Of a DNA stretch of 17,011 bases, positions 1 to 8,397 are shown one piece after another (within the stretch, counting starts at the first letter, position 1; each line of letters starts with the position of its first letter). The stretch is from an uncultured Synergistales bacterium. Its GTDB lineage: Bacteria; Synergistota; Synergistia; Synergistales; Aminobacteriaceae. The notes beneath the pieces were generated by a model. It had not been told where the DNA came from. It did no database searches and was given only the letters and a program-made list of their open reading frames with translations. A program made the position numbers and the translations under genes. The stretch spans positions 1-17,011 of the forward strand of contig CAJOED010000013.1 in NCBI GenBank assembly GCA_905233335.1, in the 5' to 3' direction.

Positions 1-684
1 TATTCCGGCACAGAAAAAAATATTCGTGAAGCAAGCATAGAAGTAAGCAATCTGTCGTTCCGTTACGCATACGGTGAAAAAGTGCTTGATGATATATCCT
101 TCATGATACCAGCGGGACAACATGCAGCAATAGTCGGTGAAAGTGGGAGCGGGAAATCAACAATAGGGAAACTTCTTACGGGCTTATACAGGGCGGAAGA
201 AGGGAACATAAAATTCGGCAGCATTGATATAGAGAAATATAATCTTCACGCACTACGTCAGCAGGTTATGTATGTATCGCAGGACTCGTACATATTCAGA
301 GATACTTTGCGTAATAACCTCGTAATGAATAGTAAGAGTGTCAGCGATGATGTAATGTACAAAGCAATGAACATGTGTTTCACGAAAAGACTGCTCGACA
401 AATTCCCGGACGGACTTGATACAATGCTTGAAGGGAACGGCGAAAATCTTTCATCGGGAGAATGTGCAATGATTAACGCGGCACGTGTATTGATTGCGCG
501 TCCCAAGATACTGATAACTGACGAGATAACCGGAAGCCTCGACAGCACTACGGAGAACAGAATCATGAAAATCTTTGCGGAACTGACAGATACGACATGC
601 ATACACATAACACATCATGCGGCAATCACAGAAAATCTCAATTGTGTATTTATGCTGAAGGACGGAAAAATAACGGAACTATGA
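1..684 (+). CDS. ABC exporter, C-terminal nucleotide-binding domain (5'-truncated)
   Basis: The reading frame is open from the first base of the window, so this is the 3' end of a longer gene. The visible 227 residues are a complete ABC ATPase domain: Walker A GESGSGKST, Q-loop in YVSQDSYIF, a variant signature LSSGE in place of LSGGQ, Walker B ILITDE, D-loop GSLDS, and the H-loop histidine in ITHHAA. The phrase NLHALRQQVMYVSQ followed by IFRDTLRNNL resembles fused exporters of the MsbA/SunT type, whose membrane domain precedes the ATPase. That membrane domain would lie upstream of the window. A substrate (lipid, peptide or drug) cannot be inferred. The gene converges on the alpha-galactosidase gene with a 35-nt gap. 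The ATPase-domain call is secure; the exporter subfamily is inference. Confidence 0.85.
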   Translation, partial: YSGTEKNIREASIEVSNLSFRYAYGEKVLDDISFMIPAGQHAAIVGESGSGKSTIGKLLTGLYRAEEGNIKFGSIDIEKYNLHALRQQVMYVSQDSYIFRDTLRNNLVMNSKSVSDDVMYKAMNMCFTKRLLDKFPDGLDTMLEGNGENLSSGECAMINAARVLIARPKILITDEITGSLDSTTENRIMKIFAELTDTTCIHITHHAAITENLNCVFMLKDGKITEL

Positions 685-700
685 ATGTATTTTGCCGTCC
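660..700. terminator. Possible bidirectional terminator hairpin between convergent genes
   Basis: GGACGG at 660-665 pairs with CCGTCC at 695-700. After one mismatch the stem continues through AAAATA/TATTTT, giving about 12 of 13 pairs with a loop of roughly 15 nt. It spans the stop codon of the ABC exporter and lies just beyond the alpha-galactosidase stop. Neither side has a clear U-tract, so a role as terminator or as a 3'-end-protecting hairpin is inferred from position and structure only. Confidence 0.4.
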
Positions 701-719
701 CACAGCTTTATACTTAATA

Positions 720-2884
720 CTACACTCTCTCAAGCCTGAACGTGAACGCCCGAAAATCCCCCGTCAATATTCCCAGCGGAAGCCCCGAAAACATCAGCGC
801 ATCTGACGGATACACTTTCCCGCTATCACAATCACGATAGAACGCCCCCGGAGTAAGTCCTCTAGGCATGACGTAACACATCGGCATGTTTCCGTGATTC
901 AGAGGAACTACGACGCTGATTAGCTCCCGTCCCGTGATACATGCTCCCACGCAAAAAAATCTTCATGGCTCAACCGGTAATACAGCCCGTCAGTGATAAT
1001 TTCGCGGTCGTTCTTGTAGCTCTGGATCTGTCGGCGTATCTCGTTCTTCTCGTCGTCAGTCAGCTTCACGGGGTCAAGCTCATAGCCGAAAGCCCCGGAC
1101 ATCGACACAACATAGCGCGTGTTCAGCGGAGTAATGCGCCCGGTCTGGTGGTTCGGACACACAGAAACATGTGCTGCCATTGCGCTCACGGGATAGCCGA
1201 ATGATGTCCCGTAGTGTATGCTCATTCTGTCGAGTGCGTCGGTGTTGTCGCTCGTCCATATCTGCGGGGTATAGTAGAGCATTCCTGCGTCAAATCTTCC
1301 TCCGCCCCCTGCACAACCCTCTATTAATACATCGGGGTAATTCGTGTTTATGCGTTCGAGAACTTCATAGAGGCCGAGCATGTAGTCGTATATGATTTTC
1401 CCCTGACACTGTGATGAGTGAGAATATACTTCATTGATTGAGCGGTTGTAGTCCCATTTGAGGTATTCGACGTTTGCGCCGTCAAGAATTTTTGCGATTG
1501 AGCGGTACACGTACTCTCTCACGTCATGACGCGACAAGTCAAGCACCAACTGCCCGCGTCCCCTCACAGGATTTTCACCGGGAATAGACATCGCCCATTC
1601 AGGATGTTCACGGTAGAGCCTGCTGTTCTCACTTATCATTTCCGGCTCAACCCATAACCCGAAACTCAAGCCCATAGCGTTGATTTTCCCGACAAGTTCG
1701 CCGAGTGTGCCGCCGAGTTTTTCGGTGTCTTCTGTCCAGTCGCCCAGCGCGTGATTGTCATCATTACGCCCGACAAACCACCCGTCATCAAGAACGAACA
1801 TATCAACGCCGAGAGATTTTGCGCACTTGGCCATGTCGATAATTTTTTCGCCGCAGAAGTCAAAGTATAGTGCTTCCCATGAGTTTAGGACTATCGGCCG
1901 CTGAATGTCCCGGAATTTTCCCCTGCATATGTTTTTCCGTAAGCAGTCGTGAAAATTATGCGTGAGCTTTTCGAGTCCCTGACTGCTGAACGTCATAATC
2001 ACTTCAGGAGCTGTTATGCTCTCACCGGGCTTCAGGGTGTACGAAAATTTTTCCTCCGCAAGTCCCATCATCAAGCGCGTTTGTCCGTACTGCTCGAGTT
2101 CTGCCTCCGCACGAAATCCACCGCTGTAAACGAACTGCATACCCCAGCAATTCCCGGAAGTTTCTGTTGCGTTATGTTCGCACAAAATCATGAACGGATT
2201 GTACTGGTGCGAGGACATTCCCCGGCGGCTTCCGATTGTGAAGAGCCCGTGCGTGAGATGTGTTCGCTCAAAGTTGCGTTCCATTGCGTGCCGTCCGTGA
2301 AAGGTGATGAGGTCAAAATCCCCGTGCGTGAAGTCTATGCATGACGTTAATAGTTTCGTGAGCGTGAAAGGATTTTTGCCGTCGTTCGTGATGATTGCGC
2401 TCCGTGTGATGATGTCTTTTTCCGGCAGTACCCCGTAGAGTAATTTCGCCGTCAGCCCTAAACGTTCATTCGAGAGCGTGATGATGAGCGTACCGGCCTC
2501 GTCGTTATCGTTCGCGTAGACAGCAGGAAGCCCGGACAGTGAGTATTTGCCCGTCAGTATCTCGTAGCCCACGTAGCGAAGTTCACAGCCATATGTGCCG
2601 GACTCGTCGTGAACGTTGAGCATCGTGCTCCGAAAATCTCCCGTGCCCTGTGAGGGGAACTCCTGCGGGAGGACATCAAGCGAGTATGTGCGGTCATTGC
2701 CAGCGTCGTATGGGTTGACGGAAAAACCACGCTCGACGTACGACAAAGCCCAGTCCGTAACTCCCAAAGTCCTCCGTCCGTAATATAGATGAAGCAGATA
2801 GCCGAAGCCGTCTGCCTGCATCTGGTACGTTGAATTTTTCGTGTGTATCGTGAAAATTCTCTTGTCGTCGTTGTATTCTATCAA
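720..2884 (-). pseudogene. aga: GH36 alpha-galactosidase, frameshifted near the C-terminus
   Basis: This is a glycoside hydrolase family 36 enzyme that releases terminal alpha-1,6-galactose from raffinose- or melibiose-type sugars. The first frame (2884 to 920) gives 654 residues: an N-terminal beta-sandwich, then the catalytic barrel. The nucleophile motif KWDYNR has Asp478, and the acid/base motif WTSDNTDA has Asp546. The frame stops after HVSRDGS. The family's C-terminal beta domain follows directly in the -1 frame, from ELISVV to the TAG stop at 722-720, including LTPGAFY and LMFSGLPLGI. Rejoined, the protein is about 720 residues, the usual length. The start is TTG at 2884, because family homology begins at residue 2 (IEYNDDKR); GGGAG lies about 11 nt upstream. 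It is the last gene of the sugar operon. The catalytic domain is whole, so the truncated product might retain some activity. A sequencing error is possible. Confidence 0.85.
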
Positions 2885-3160
2885 TTATTTCACTGCTCCC
2901 GTATTCATTGCGTAAAAAATCTTGTGTCGCTGCTGTAAACTTTTTCACTGTTCCCGTGTTAGCAATATAGCCGAAGCCATAATGCCCGCTAAATTTCTTG
3001 CATCGTCGTTAATCGTAATGACTTCAGGCCGTACTCGTTGCGTGAAAATCTTTATCGTTGCGGCACACCAGCCACTGTTCCCATGTTAGCGACATAGCCG
3101 AAGCCATAACTCTATCAACTGTTTCACAAATACAGAGCAGACAGCCGAAGCCGTCCGCCC
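2846..3160 (-). repeat. Degenerate tandem repeats upstream of and into the alpha-galactosidase gene
   Basis: The 303 nt between the second permease and the alpha-galactosidase hold no credible gene. They consist of imperfect repeats. A 37-nt segment at 2946-2982 recurs at 3073-3109 with 3-4 differences, and the flank at 2901-2920 recurs at 3031-3050, giving a unit of about 127-130 bp. The core ATAGCCGAAGCC occurs at 2798-2809 (inside the coding region), 2967-2978 and 3094-3105, with a one-base variant at 3141-3152. The outermost copy (3137-3160) matches the in-gene copy (2794-2817) at about 21 of 24 bases. The array therefore appears to derive from the 5' end of the gene. Function is unknown. 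Confidence 0.75.
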
Positions 3161-3187
3161 ATAATTTGCCTTGTGATTAAGTTGCAG

Positions 3188-4033
3188 CTACTTCACTGCT
3201 CCATTGATTACTCCGTTGATTATCTGCTTCTGTGCTACAAGATAGAATATTAACATCGGAAGCAACGCAAGCAGATATGACGCAAACGCAAGATTGTAAT
3301 TCGTCCCGAACTGCGTCTGGAAGTTCAGCTGTGCAAGCGGCAGAGTATTTACACCGCTCCCCGACATAATCACCAGCGGAGTCATTACGTCGTTCCATGT
3401 TCCTAGTGCCGTAAGTACTGCTACTGTTGCGTGCATCGGCCACATCAGCGGGAATATTATCTTCCAGTACGTCGTCCATGTTGAAGCCCCGTCAACGTGT
3501 GCGGCCTCCTCAAGTGCTACAGGAATATTCTTCAGGTATCCGGCATAAAGCAGGACGTTCATGGGCATGTAGAACACTACATACAGAACGATAACACCGA
3601 ACATGTTGTCGATATGGAGCTGGGCTGTCTGTTTCACGAGCGGCATCATCAGTATCGCGAACGGCACGAACATTCCGCTGACTACATAGAAGTAGCTGAA
3701 ACGGTAGAACTTGCTTGTGTTCATGTTGCGGGCAACTGCATAGCCCATCAGTGAATGAATCGCAATAGACACGATCATAGTTACTGCGGTAATCAGGAAG
3801 CTGTTGAACAGTGAACGCCAGAAGTCCGTAACCCTCATAGCTTCCCGGAAATTGTCGAAGCTCCAAGCCTTTGGGAACGACAGAAGGCCGATTACGTCAT
3901 TCGTCATTTCGCTGGGCTGCTTGAAGGCTATTATCACCGTCATGTACAGCGGGAAAAGAACAGTGAACAGGCCAAGAAGCAATAATATAGTTACCGGCCA
4001 GTTGAATTTTTCTTTTACGGTCAAATTTTCCAT
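3188..4033 (-). CDS. Sugar ABC transporter permease (MsmG/MalG type)
   Basis: This is an inner-membrane permease of the carbohydrate uptake CUT1 family, the second membrane subunit of the importer in this operon. The 281 residues show about six hydrophobic segments, beginning around residues 13-35. The cytoplasmic EAA loop that docks on the ATPase, EEAAHVDGAS, is at 175-184 and is followed by the typical FPLMWP. Length and the N-terminal FPLYMTVIIAFK are normal for MalG-like proteins. The ATG shares one base with the TAA stop of the upstream permease (TAATG). GGAGGAG sits 8 nt before the start, so translation is probably coupled. It is followed by a repeat-filled gap and then the alpha-galactosidase, which suggests an alpha-galactoside substrate; that specificity is inference from context. 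Confidence 0.93.
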   Translation of the reverse strand: MENLTVKEKFNWPVTILLLLGLFTVLFPLYMTVIIAFKQPSEMTNDVIGLLSFPKAWSFDNFREAMRVTDFWRSLFNSFLITAVTMIVSIAIHSLMGYAVARNMNTSKFYRFSYFYVVSGMFVPFAILMMPLVKQTAQLHIDNMFGVIVLYVVFYMPMNVLLYAGYLKNIPVALEEAAHVDGASTWTTYWKIIFPLMWPMHATVAVLTALGTWNDVMTPLVIMSGSGVNTLPLAQLNFQTQFGTNYNLAFASYLLALLPMLIFYLVAQKQIINGVINGAVK

Positions 4034-4884
4034 TACAGCTGCTCCTCCTTCTTGTTCAGGAATCTCAATTGCAGGACAGATATTATCACTATCACTATGA
4101 AGAACACTACTGCGTTTGCGCTCTGGAATCCGAACTGACCTCCGCTCATGCCGTTGTTGTAGATGAGGAACGATATGGACTCGGTGCTTTGTGCGGGGCC
4201 TCCTTTGGTGAGTGCCATAATCTGATCGAATACCATCAAATTATTTTTCATGCACAGTACCATGTTAATCGTAAAGAACGGCATAATCAGCGGGAAAGTG
4301 ATATAGCGAAATTTATTCCACCCCGTAGCACCGTCAAGAGATGCCGCCTCGTAAACATCTTCAGGCACTGTCTGAAGTCCCGAAATGTATATCAGGGTGT
4401 TCATTGCTATGGACTGCCACGCACAGACGATAACGATTGCGACCCATGCCCAGTTTTTGTCCGCAAGCATACTGGCCGCGTGAGTTATGGCCGGCAATAT
4501 GTACGTGAATATGTAGCTGAATATGTAGCCGACGACGAGAGCACCGAGAATGTTCGGTATGAAGTACATCCCGCGCAGGAAACTCTTGAAGCGTATTTTT
4601 GCGTTTAGTGCCAGTGCCATAATCAGGCTCAGAATGTTTATGAGTATCGTAGCTACGAGTGCGAGCTTGAACGTGAACCAGTAAGAATTGCCGACGCGCG
4701 AGTCCGTGAAGAGGTCGATGTAGTTCCGCCAGCCCACCCAGTCGAATTTGCCGTAGCCGCGGAAGTTCGTGAAGCTGTACATGACTCCCCGTAAAAGCGG
4801 CAGAGTGTTGAACATGAAGAACAATAACAGTATCGGAACTGCTATCATCAAGAAAGTTCTTTTGCGTTCATTCTGACTTTTCAT
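4033..4884 (-). CDS. Sugar ABC transporter permease (MsmF/MalF type)
   Basis: This is the first membrane subunit of the CUT1 sugar importer and partners the permease downstream. It has 283 residues with hydrophobic segments from about residue 10 onward, a conserved region YFIPNILGALVVG, and an EAA loop YEAASLDGAT at 178-187 followed by FPLIMP. I chose the ATG at 4884 rather than the upstream in-frame TTG at 4893, because AAAGGAG lies 9 nt before the ATG and would overlap poorly with the TTG. The gene starts 19 nt after the binding-protein stop and ends overlapping the next start by one base, so it lies in the middle of a single operon. Family assignment is firm; the exact sugar is inferred from the alpha-galactosidase neighbour. 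Confidence 0.93.
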   Translation of the reverse strand: MKSQNERKRTFLMIAVPILLLFFMFNTLPLLRGVMYSFTNFRGYGKFDWVGWRNYIDLFTDSRVGNSYWFTFKLALVATILINILSLIMALALNAKIRFKSFLRGMYFIPNILGALVVGYIFSYIFTYILPAITHAASMLADKNWAWVAIVIVCAWQSIAMNTLIYISGLQTVPEDVYEAASLDGATGWNKFRYITFPLIMPFFTINMVLCMKNNLMVFDQIMALTKGGPAQSTESISFLIYNNGMSGGQFGFQSANAVVFFIVIVIISVLQLRFLNKKEEQL

Positions 4885-4903
4885 TTCTCTCAACTCCTTT
4901 ATG

Positions 4904-6148
4904 TTAGTGTGAAGCGTTGTATTTCTGGAGCTTGGTTATTATGTCCCTGTTGTAGCGCACCCAATCCCTGTCGAAACGTTCAAGAAATGCATTCATATCA
5001 CCGTTCAGCAGGTACGTCTGAATTTGTGCGTCAACTGCCATTTCCGACGGGTAATGATGATCCTGATAGTCCGCCATTTTCCCCGCGTCTATATATTTGC
5101 GCATTCCGTCAAGCATGGGCGTGAGCTTGAAAGTTCCTGTCTGGCACGGCACAGAGTTCTGGTCGTCGACATAGAGCTGTATATTTTCCGGGTCAAGCAG
5201 GAAATCGAGAACTTCATACGCGGCATCTTTATGCTTTGATGCTTCCATGACGCAGAACATAATATCAACGCCGGAGTTCAGGGTCTGTCCGTCGGGGTTA
5301 TCGCTTCCGGGCATTACGAACGAGTCAATATTGAGATTCGGATTGACTGAAAGTATTTGCGGTATTGCGTAGTTCCCGATGACGAACATTGCTGACTCTC
5401 CGCGAGCGAACGCCGTACAAGCATCATTGTAGCTGTAAGCGAACGGGCCTTCTTCAGCGTACTTCAGGAGCGCAAAAATTTTCTCTGCTGTCTCTCTGTA
5501 TTCTTTCGTGAATGTCGTTCTGCTCAAGTTCACCTGCTGGCACACGTCCGCCGGAGCAAGGTCAACAGCGAGTGCGTTCCACGGGGCGAGGGTCGTCCAT
5601 GTGTCCTTGAAGCCGAAATACATCGGGAGAACTCCTGCTGCTTTTATGTCGTCGCAAAGTTTCAGGAACTCCGGCCAAGATTCCGGGATCTTCCATCCGT
5701 GAGCGTCGAAAATATCCTTGTTGTAGAGTACTCCTGCCGCATTCGCCATATAGGGCACTCCGAAAATCCCCGGTGTCGGAACGAACTCAAGCCCCTCAAG
5801 AATATCTATGTACGCTTTCTTGATGTTCGCAAGCCCTTTGTAGTCGGAAACATCAGCAAGTAATTCTGCGTCCTGAAAGTTTGAGTAGTTCATATCGCCG
5901 CCGATGCCGATAATGTCCGGGTAATTCTCGCGAATAAATCTCGTTTTCAGAATCGTAACAGGCTCATTCGGTGATGATATTGTGAGGTGTATGTTCGTGT
6001 GAGTCCTGTTGAATTTTTCCGCGAGCATGTCGAACGTCCTGAAGGCTTCCGGTTTGTACTGCACAAGCTCAATTTCCACCGGCGCGGCATGGACAGTACC
6101 CGCAATGCACAGCACCAGCGCGAGAGAAAATAATAATACCTTTCTCAT
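4904..6148 (-). CDS. Extracellular sugar-binding protein (MsmE/family 1 type)
   Basis: This is a solute-binding protein of 414 residues that captures the sugar and delivers it to the two permeases. A type I signal peptide covers about residues 1-21 (hydrophobic LLFSLALVLCIAG, cleavage after VHA). There is no lipobox cysteine at the cleavage site, so the mature protein is probably free in a periplasm rather than a lipoprotein. The mature part begins VEIELVQYKPEAF and contains the family-1 features of a binding cleft protein, such as FGVPYMANAAGVLYNKDIF and ESWPEFLKLCDDIKAAG, plus FARGESAMFVIGNY. AGGAGG lies 8 nt before the ATG. It is 12 nt downstream of the ATPase gene. Probable ligand: raffinose- or melibiose-like sugars, inferred from the operon. 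Confidence 0.92.
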   Translation of the reverse strand: MRKVLLFSLALVLCIAGTVHAAPVEIELVQYKPEAFRTFDMLAEKFNRTHTNIHLTISSPNEPVTILKTRFIRENYPDIIGIGGDMNYSNFQDAELLADVSDYKGLANIKKAYIDILEGLEFVPTPGIFGVPYMANAAGVLYNKDIFDAHGWKIPESWPEFLKLCDDIKAAGVLPMYFGFKDTWTTLAPWNALAVDLAPADVCQQVNLSRTTFTKEYRETAEKIFALLKYAEEGPFAYSYNDACTAFARGESAMFVIGNYAIPQILSVNPNLNIDSFVMPGSDNPDGQTLNSGVDIMFCVMEASKHKDAAYEVLDFLLDPENIQLYVDDQNSVPCQTGTFKLTPMLDGMRKYIDAGKMADYQDHHYPSEMAVDAQIQTYLLNGDMNAFLERFDRDWVRYNRDIITKLQKYNASH

Positions 6149-6160
6149 TATTGCGGCCTC

Positions 6161-7261
6161 CTAGTGAACGATTGCCTGTTCTGTTTCTTTGTCGAACACG
6201 TGAATTTTATCAACGTCGAACGCAAAACTCACAGTATCACCGACTGCTGCCCTGCTTCCCTGACCGACTTTTGCCGACATAGAAGCCCCCGCGAAATCAA
6301 AGTACAATTGCACTTCCGCACCGAGAAGCTCGAACACGGTAATTTTTGCCTCGAAAGGTGCTGTGAGCCTACAGAGTGCTTCAGCTTTTGCATCGTAGAC
6401 GTTTTCAGGACGGACTCCCATTACTACGGTCTTCCCTACATAGCCGCCGTTGCGCAAAACTTCTACTTTCTCCAAAGGTATCTCGAAACTTGTTCCGCCT
6501 GCAATGAGATCGTTTCCGTCAAACCTTGCGTCGATGAAGTTCATTTGCGGAGAACCGATAAACCCTGCAACGAATAAATTATCGGGCTTGTTGTAGAGGT
6601 TGGTGGGTGTGTCTACCTGCTTGATGATACCGTCCTTCATGACGACTATGCGAGTTCCGAGCGTCATTGCTTCTGTCTGGTCGTGGGTAACGTAAATTAT
6701 CGTAGCACCGAGTCTGTCGTGTAGTTTCGCGATTTCTGCCCTCATCTGAACACGTAACTTTGCGTCGAGGTTGCTCAAAGGCTCGTCCATCAGGAACACC
6801 TGCGGGCTTCTGACGATAGCGCGTCCCATTGCGACACGTTGACGCTGACCACCTGACAACTGCGACGGGCGGCGGTCGAGAACTTTATCGAGTTCGAGGA
6901 TCTTTGCGGCTTCACGTACTGCCTTGTCGATTTCGTCTTTGGGTGTCTTCTTGAGCATGAGTGCGAACGCCATATTGTCATACACAGTCATGTGCGGATA
7001 CAGCGCGTAATTCTGGAACACCATCGCTATGTCCCTGTCTTTTGACTCGACATCATTAACGACGCGTTCACCGATTTTCATTGTGCCGGAACTTATGTCC
7101 TCAAGTCCTGCTATCATGCGGAGGGTGGTGGACTTTCCGCAGCCTGAAGGGCCGACGAAAATAATAAATTCCTTGTCTGCAATCTCAAGATTGAAGTCTT
7201 TGACTGCCTCGTAACCGTTGGGATATTTTTTCCAGATATGCTGGAGCGATAAGCCTGCCAT
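6161..7261 (-). CDS. msmK: Sugar ABC transporter ATPase (MsmK/MalK/UgpC type)
   Basis: This is the energy-coupling ATPase of the importer, 366 residues, the normal length for MalK-like proteins. Walker [10 protein letters not shown] is at 37-45, the Q-loop Gln at 83, signature LSGGQ at 135-139, Walker B VFLMDE at 155-160, D-loop SNLD at 163-166 and the switch His at 193. A C-terminal regulatory beta domain follows (from about residue 235, containing MGVRPENV). It is the first gene of the leftward operon, ahead of the binding protein; GGGAG lies 8 nt before the ATG. MsmK-type ATPases can serve several sugar importers, so it may not be exclusive to this one. The promoter must lie in the repeat-containing gap shared with the divergent regulator; I could not pick out a convincing -35/-10 pair. 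Confidence 0.95.
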   Translation of the reverse strand: MAGLSLQHIWKKYPNGYEAVKDFNLEIADKEFIIFVGPSGCGKSTTLRMIAGLEDISSGTMKIGERVVNDVESKDRDIAMVFQNYALYPHMTVYDNMAFALMLKKTPKDEIDKAVREAAKILELDKVLDRRPSQLSGGQRQRVAMGRAIVRSPQVFLMDEPLSNLDAKLRVQMRAEIAKLHDRLGATIIYVTHDQTEAMTLGTRIVVMKDGIIKQVDTPTNLYNKPDNLFVAGFIGSPQMNFIDARFDGNDLIAGGTSFEIPLEKVEVLRNGGYVGKTVVMGVRPENVYDAKAEALCRLTAPFEAKITVFELLGAEVQLYFDFAGASMSAKVGQGSRAAVGDTVSFAFDVDKIHVFDKETEQAIVH

Positions 7262-7333
7262 GTATACAGCTCCCCCTATTTTTTTGTGATTTTGGATAGC
7301 ATATATTGTAAAATAGTCGTAACATTCATAAAT

Positions 7334-7600
7334 ATCTCCGAAACTGCAAAAATATATCTTAATGATGACATTCTACGGAGTGATGAGAGTTGCACAAATA
7401 TATATTCACCGTATCCCCGAATAACAGCTATATATACCGGCCTGCACCAAGATGAGATACATATTGCCGTATTCCTGAAACACTGCAAGATAAAATCATT
7501 ACAATGAGGTGATGAGAAATGCACAAATACACATTCGCAATATTCCCGAATCAAACCTATGTAGATCTTGGCCTGTATCAGTTCGGGCATGAGATATGCG
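7334..7600 (+). repeat. Degenerate duplication of the 5' end of the AraC-family gene
   Basis: The 257-nt gap between the divergent ATPase and regulator genes contains a decayed copy of the regulator's own ribosome-binding site and first codons. GTGATGAGA plus GCACAAAT at 7380-7399 matches 7509-7528, with an offset of 129. The match continues through CCCGAAT (7416 versus 7545) at roughly 75% identity over 60 nt. Read in the equivalent frame the upstream copy gives LHKYIFTVSPN, against the gene's MHKYTFAIFPN, and then stops. The flank GAAACTGCAA (7339) also has a counterpart at 7478. A role as duplicated operator DNA is possible but not shown. Confidence 0.7.
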
Positions 7601-8370
7601 AGTCAGGACATTCATTCGGCCCTGCACGACGAAACCACTACTTGTTTCACTACATCATTAACGGGAGGGGAGAACTCAACGCTGACGATTCGCGCGGGAG
7701 GACAAAAAATTTCAGGCTTCATGCGGGCGAGGGGTTCATGATTTTTCCCGGGCAGGTCAGCACATACATAGCCGACATGCATAACCCTTGGGAGTATACG
7801 TGGCTGGAGTTCGACGGTTTACGGGTGAAACAGGCACTTGATGCTGCGGGAGTGTCAATCAGCCAGCCGGTGTACAGGACGAAATTCCCGGAAATGCGCG
7901 AAAAGTTACGGGACGAGATGCTCGCGATTGTGCACAATGACAACTCATCAACTTTTGCGATGATTGCCCACCTGTATATGTTCATGGACTGCCTGACGAG
8001 TTCCGCAGAAAATGCCGGGAAAATCACGACGGGAAGACTTCGGGACTTCTATATTCGTGAGGCTGTTGCGTACATCGAGAAGAACTACCAGCGCAATATT
8101 ACGATTGAGGAGCTTGCGTCGGCTTTGAGCCTGAACAGGAGCTATTTGGGAAAAATATTCAGGATAGCGACGGGGAAAACTCCGCAGGGTTTCTTGATGA
8201 GGTACAGAATGATAAAAGCGGCGGAACTGCTATCACATACGAAACTCCCGATTAACGAAATAGGAGCGGCGGTCGGGTATGAGAATCAGCTTCATTTTTC
8301 GCGTGCGTTCAAGAATATATATTCTGTGTCGCCTAGAGAGTGGAGAAAAAAACAAAACCCCCCGGAGTAA
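7519..8370 (+). CDS. AraC-family transcriptional regulator (MsmR-like)
   Basis: This is a 283-residue DNA-binding regulator. The N-terminal half is an AraC-type cupin sensor domain, with FHYIINGRGEL, LHAGEGFMIFPGQ and the WEYTWLEFDG motif common in MsmR-type sugar regulators. The C-terminal ~100 residues hold two helix-turn-helix motifs: ITIEELASALSLNRSYLGKIF, then INEIGAAVGYENQLHFSRAFK, ending SPREWRKK. The ATG at 7519 is preceded by GAGGTG with 7-nt spacing. It is divergent from the sugar operon, the usual arrangement for a local activator, so it probably switches on the alpha-galactoside genes when sugar binds. That role is inferred from context. Its last codons lie inside the terminator of the opposing gene. 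Confidence 0.9.
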   Translation: MHKYTFAIFPNQTYVDLGLYQFGHEICESGHSFGPARRNHYLFHYIINGRGELNADDSRGRTKNFRLHAGEGFMIFPGQVSTYIADMHNPWEYTWLEFDGLRVKQALDAAGVSISQPVYRTKFPEMREKLRDEMLAIVHNDNSSTFAMIAHLYMFMDCLTSSAENAGKITTGRLRDFYIREAVAYIEKNYQRNITIEELASALSLNRSYLGKIFRIATGKTPQGFLMRYRMIKAAELLSHTKLPINEIGAAVGYENQLHFSRAFKNIYSVSPREWRKKQNPPE

Positions 8371-8381
8371 TTTTCGGAGGG
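8345..8381 (-). terminator. Rho-independent terminator of the 8398-9198 gene
   Basis: On the minus strand a stem CCCTCCG (8381-8375) pairs with CGGGGGG (8364-8358) around a 10-nt loop, allowing one G-U pair. It is followed by the U-rich run TTTTGTTTTTTT (8357-8346). It lies 16 nt past the binding-protein stop and overlaps the stop codon of the convergent AraC-family gene. On the plus strand there is no U-tract, so it should act mainly leftward. Confidence 0.75.
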
Positions 8382-8397
8382 CTGATAGTTATTGCTG

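Noticed and set aside
900..960. Programmed -1 frameshift in the alpha-galactosidase
   Set aside because: I see no slippery heptamer at the junction and no clear downstream structure, and GH36 enzymes are not known to use frameshifting. A simple 1-nt deletion or base-call error is more likely.
2694..2948. 84-codon minus-strand frame starting in the repeat array and running into the alpha-galactosidase
   Set aside because: It overlaps conserved GH36 coding sequence in another frame and its product has no recognisable features.
2846..3160. CRISPR array or dispersed palindromic repeat
   Set aside because: Unit spacing is irregular (169, 127 and 47 nt), copies are diverged, there is no short uniform repeat with unique spacers, and one copy is coding sequence.
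7276..7590. 104-codon minus-strand frame antisense to the start of the AraC-family gene
   Set aside because: Its two halves resemble each other only because the DNA is a tandem duplication. It has no recognisable domain and overlaps a clear gene start.
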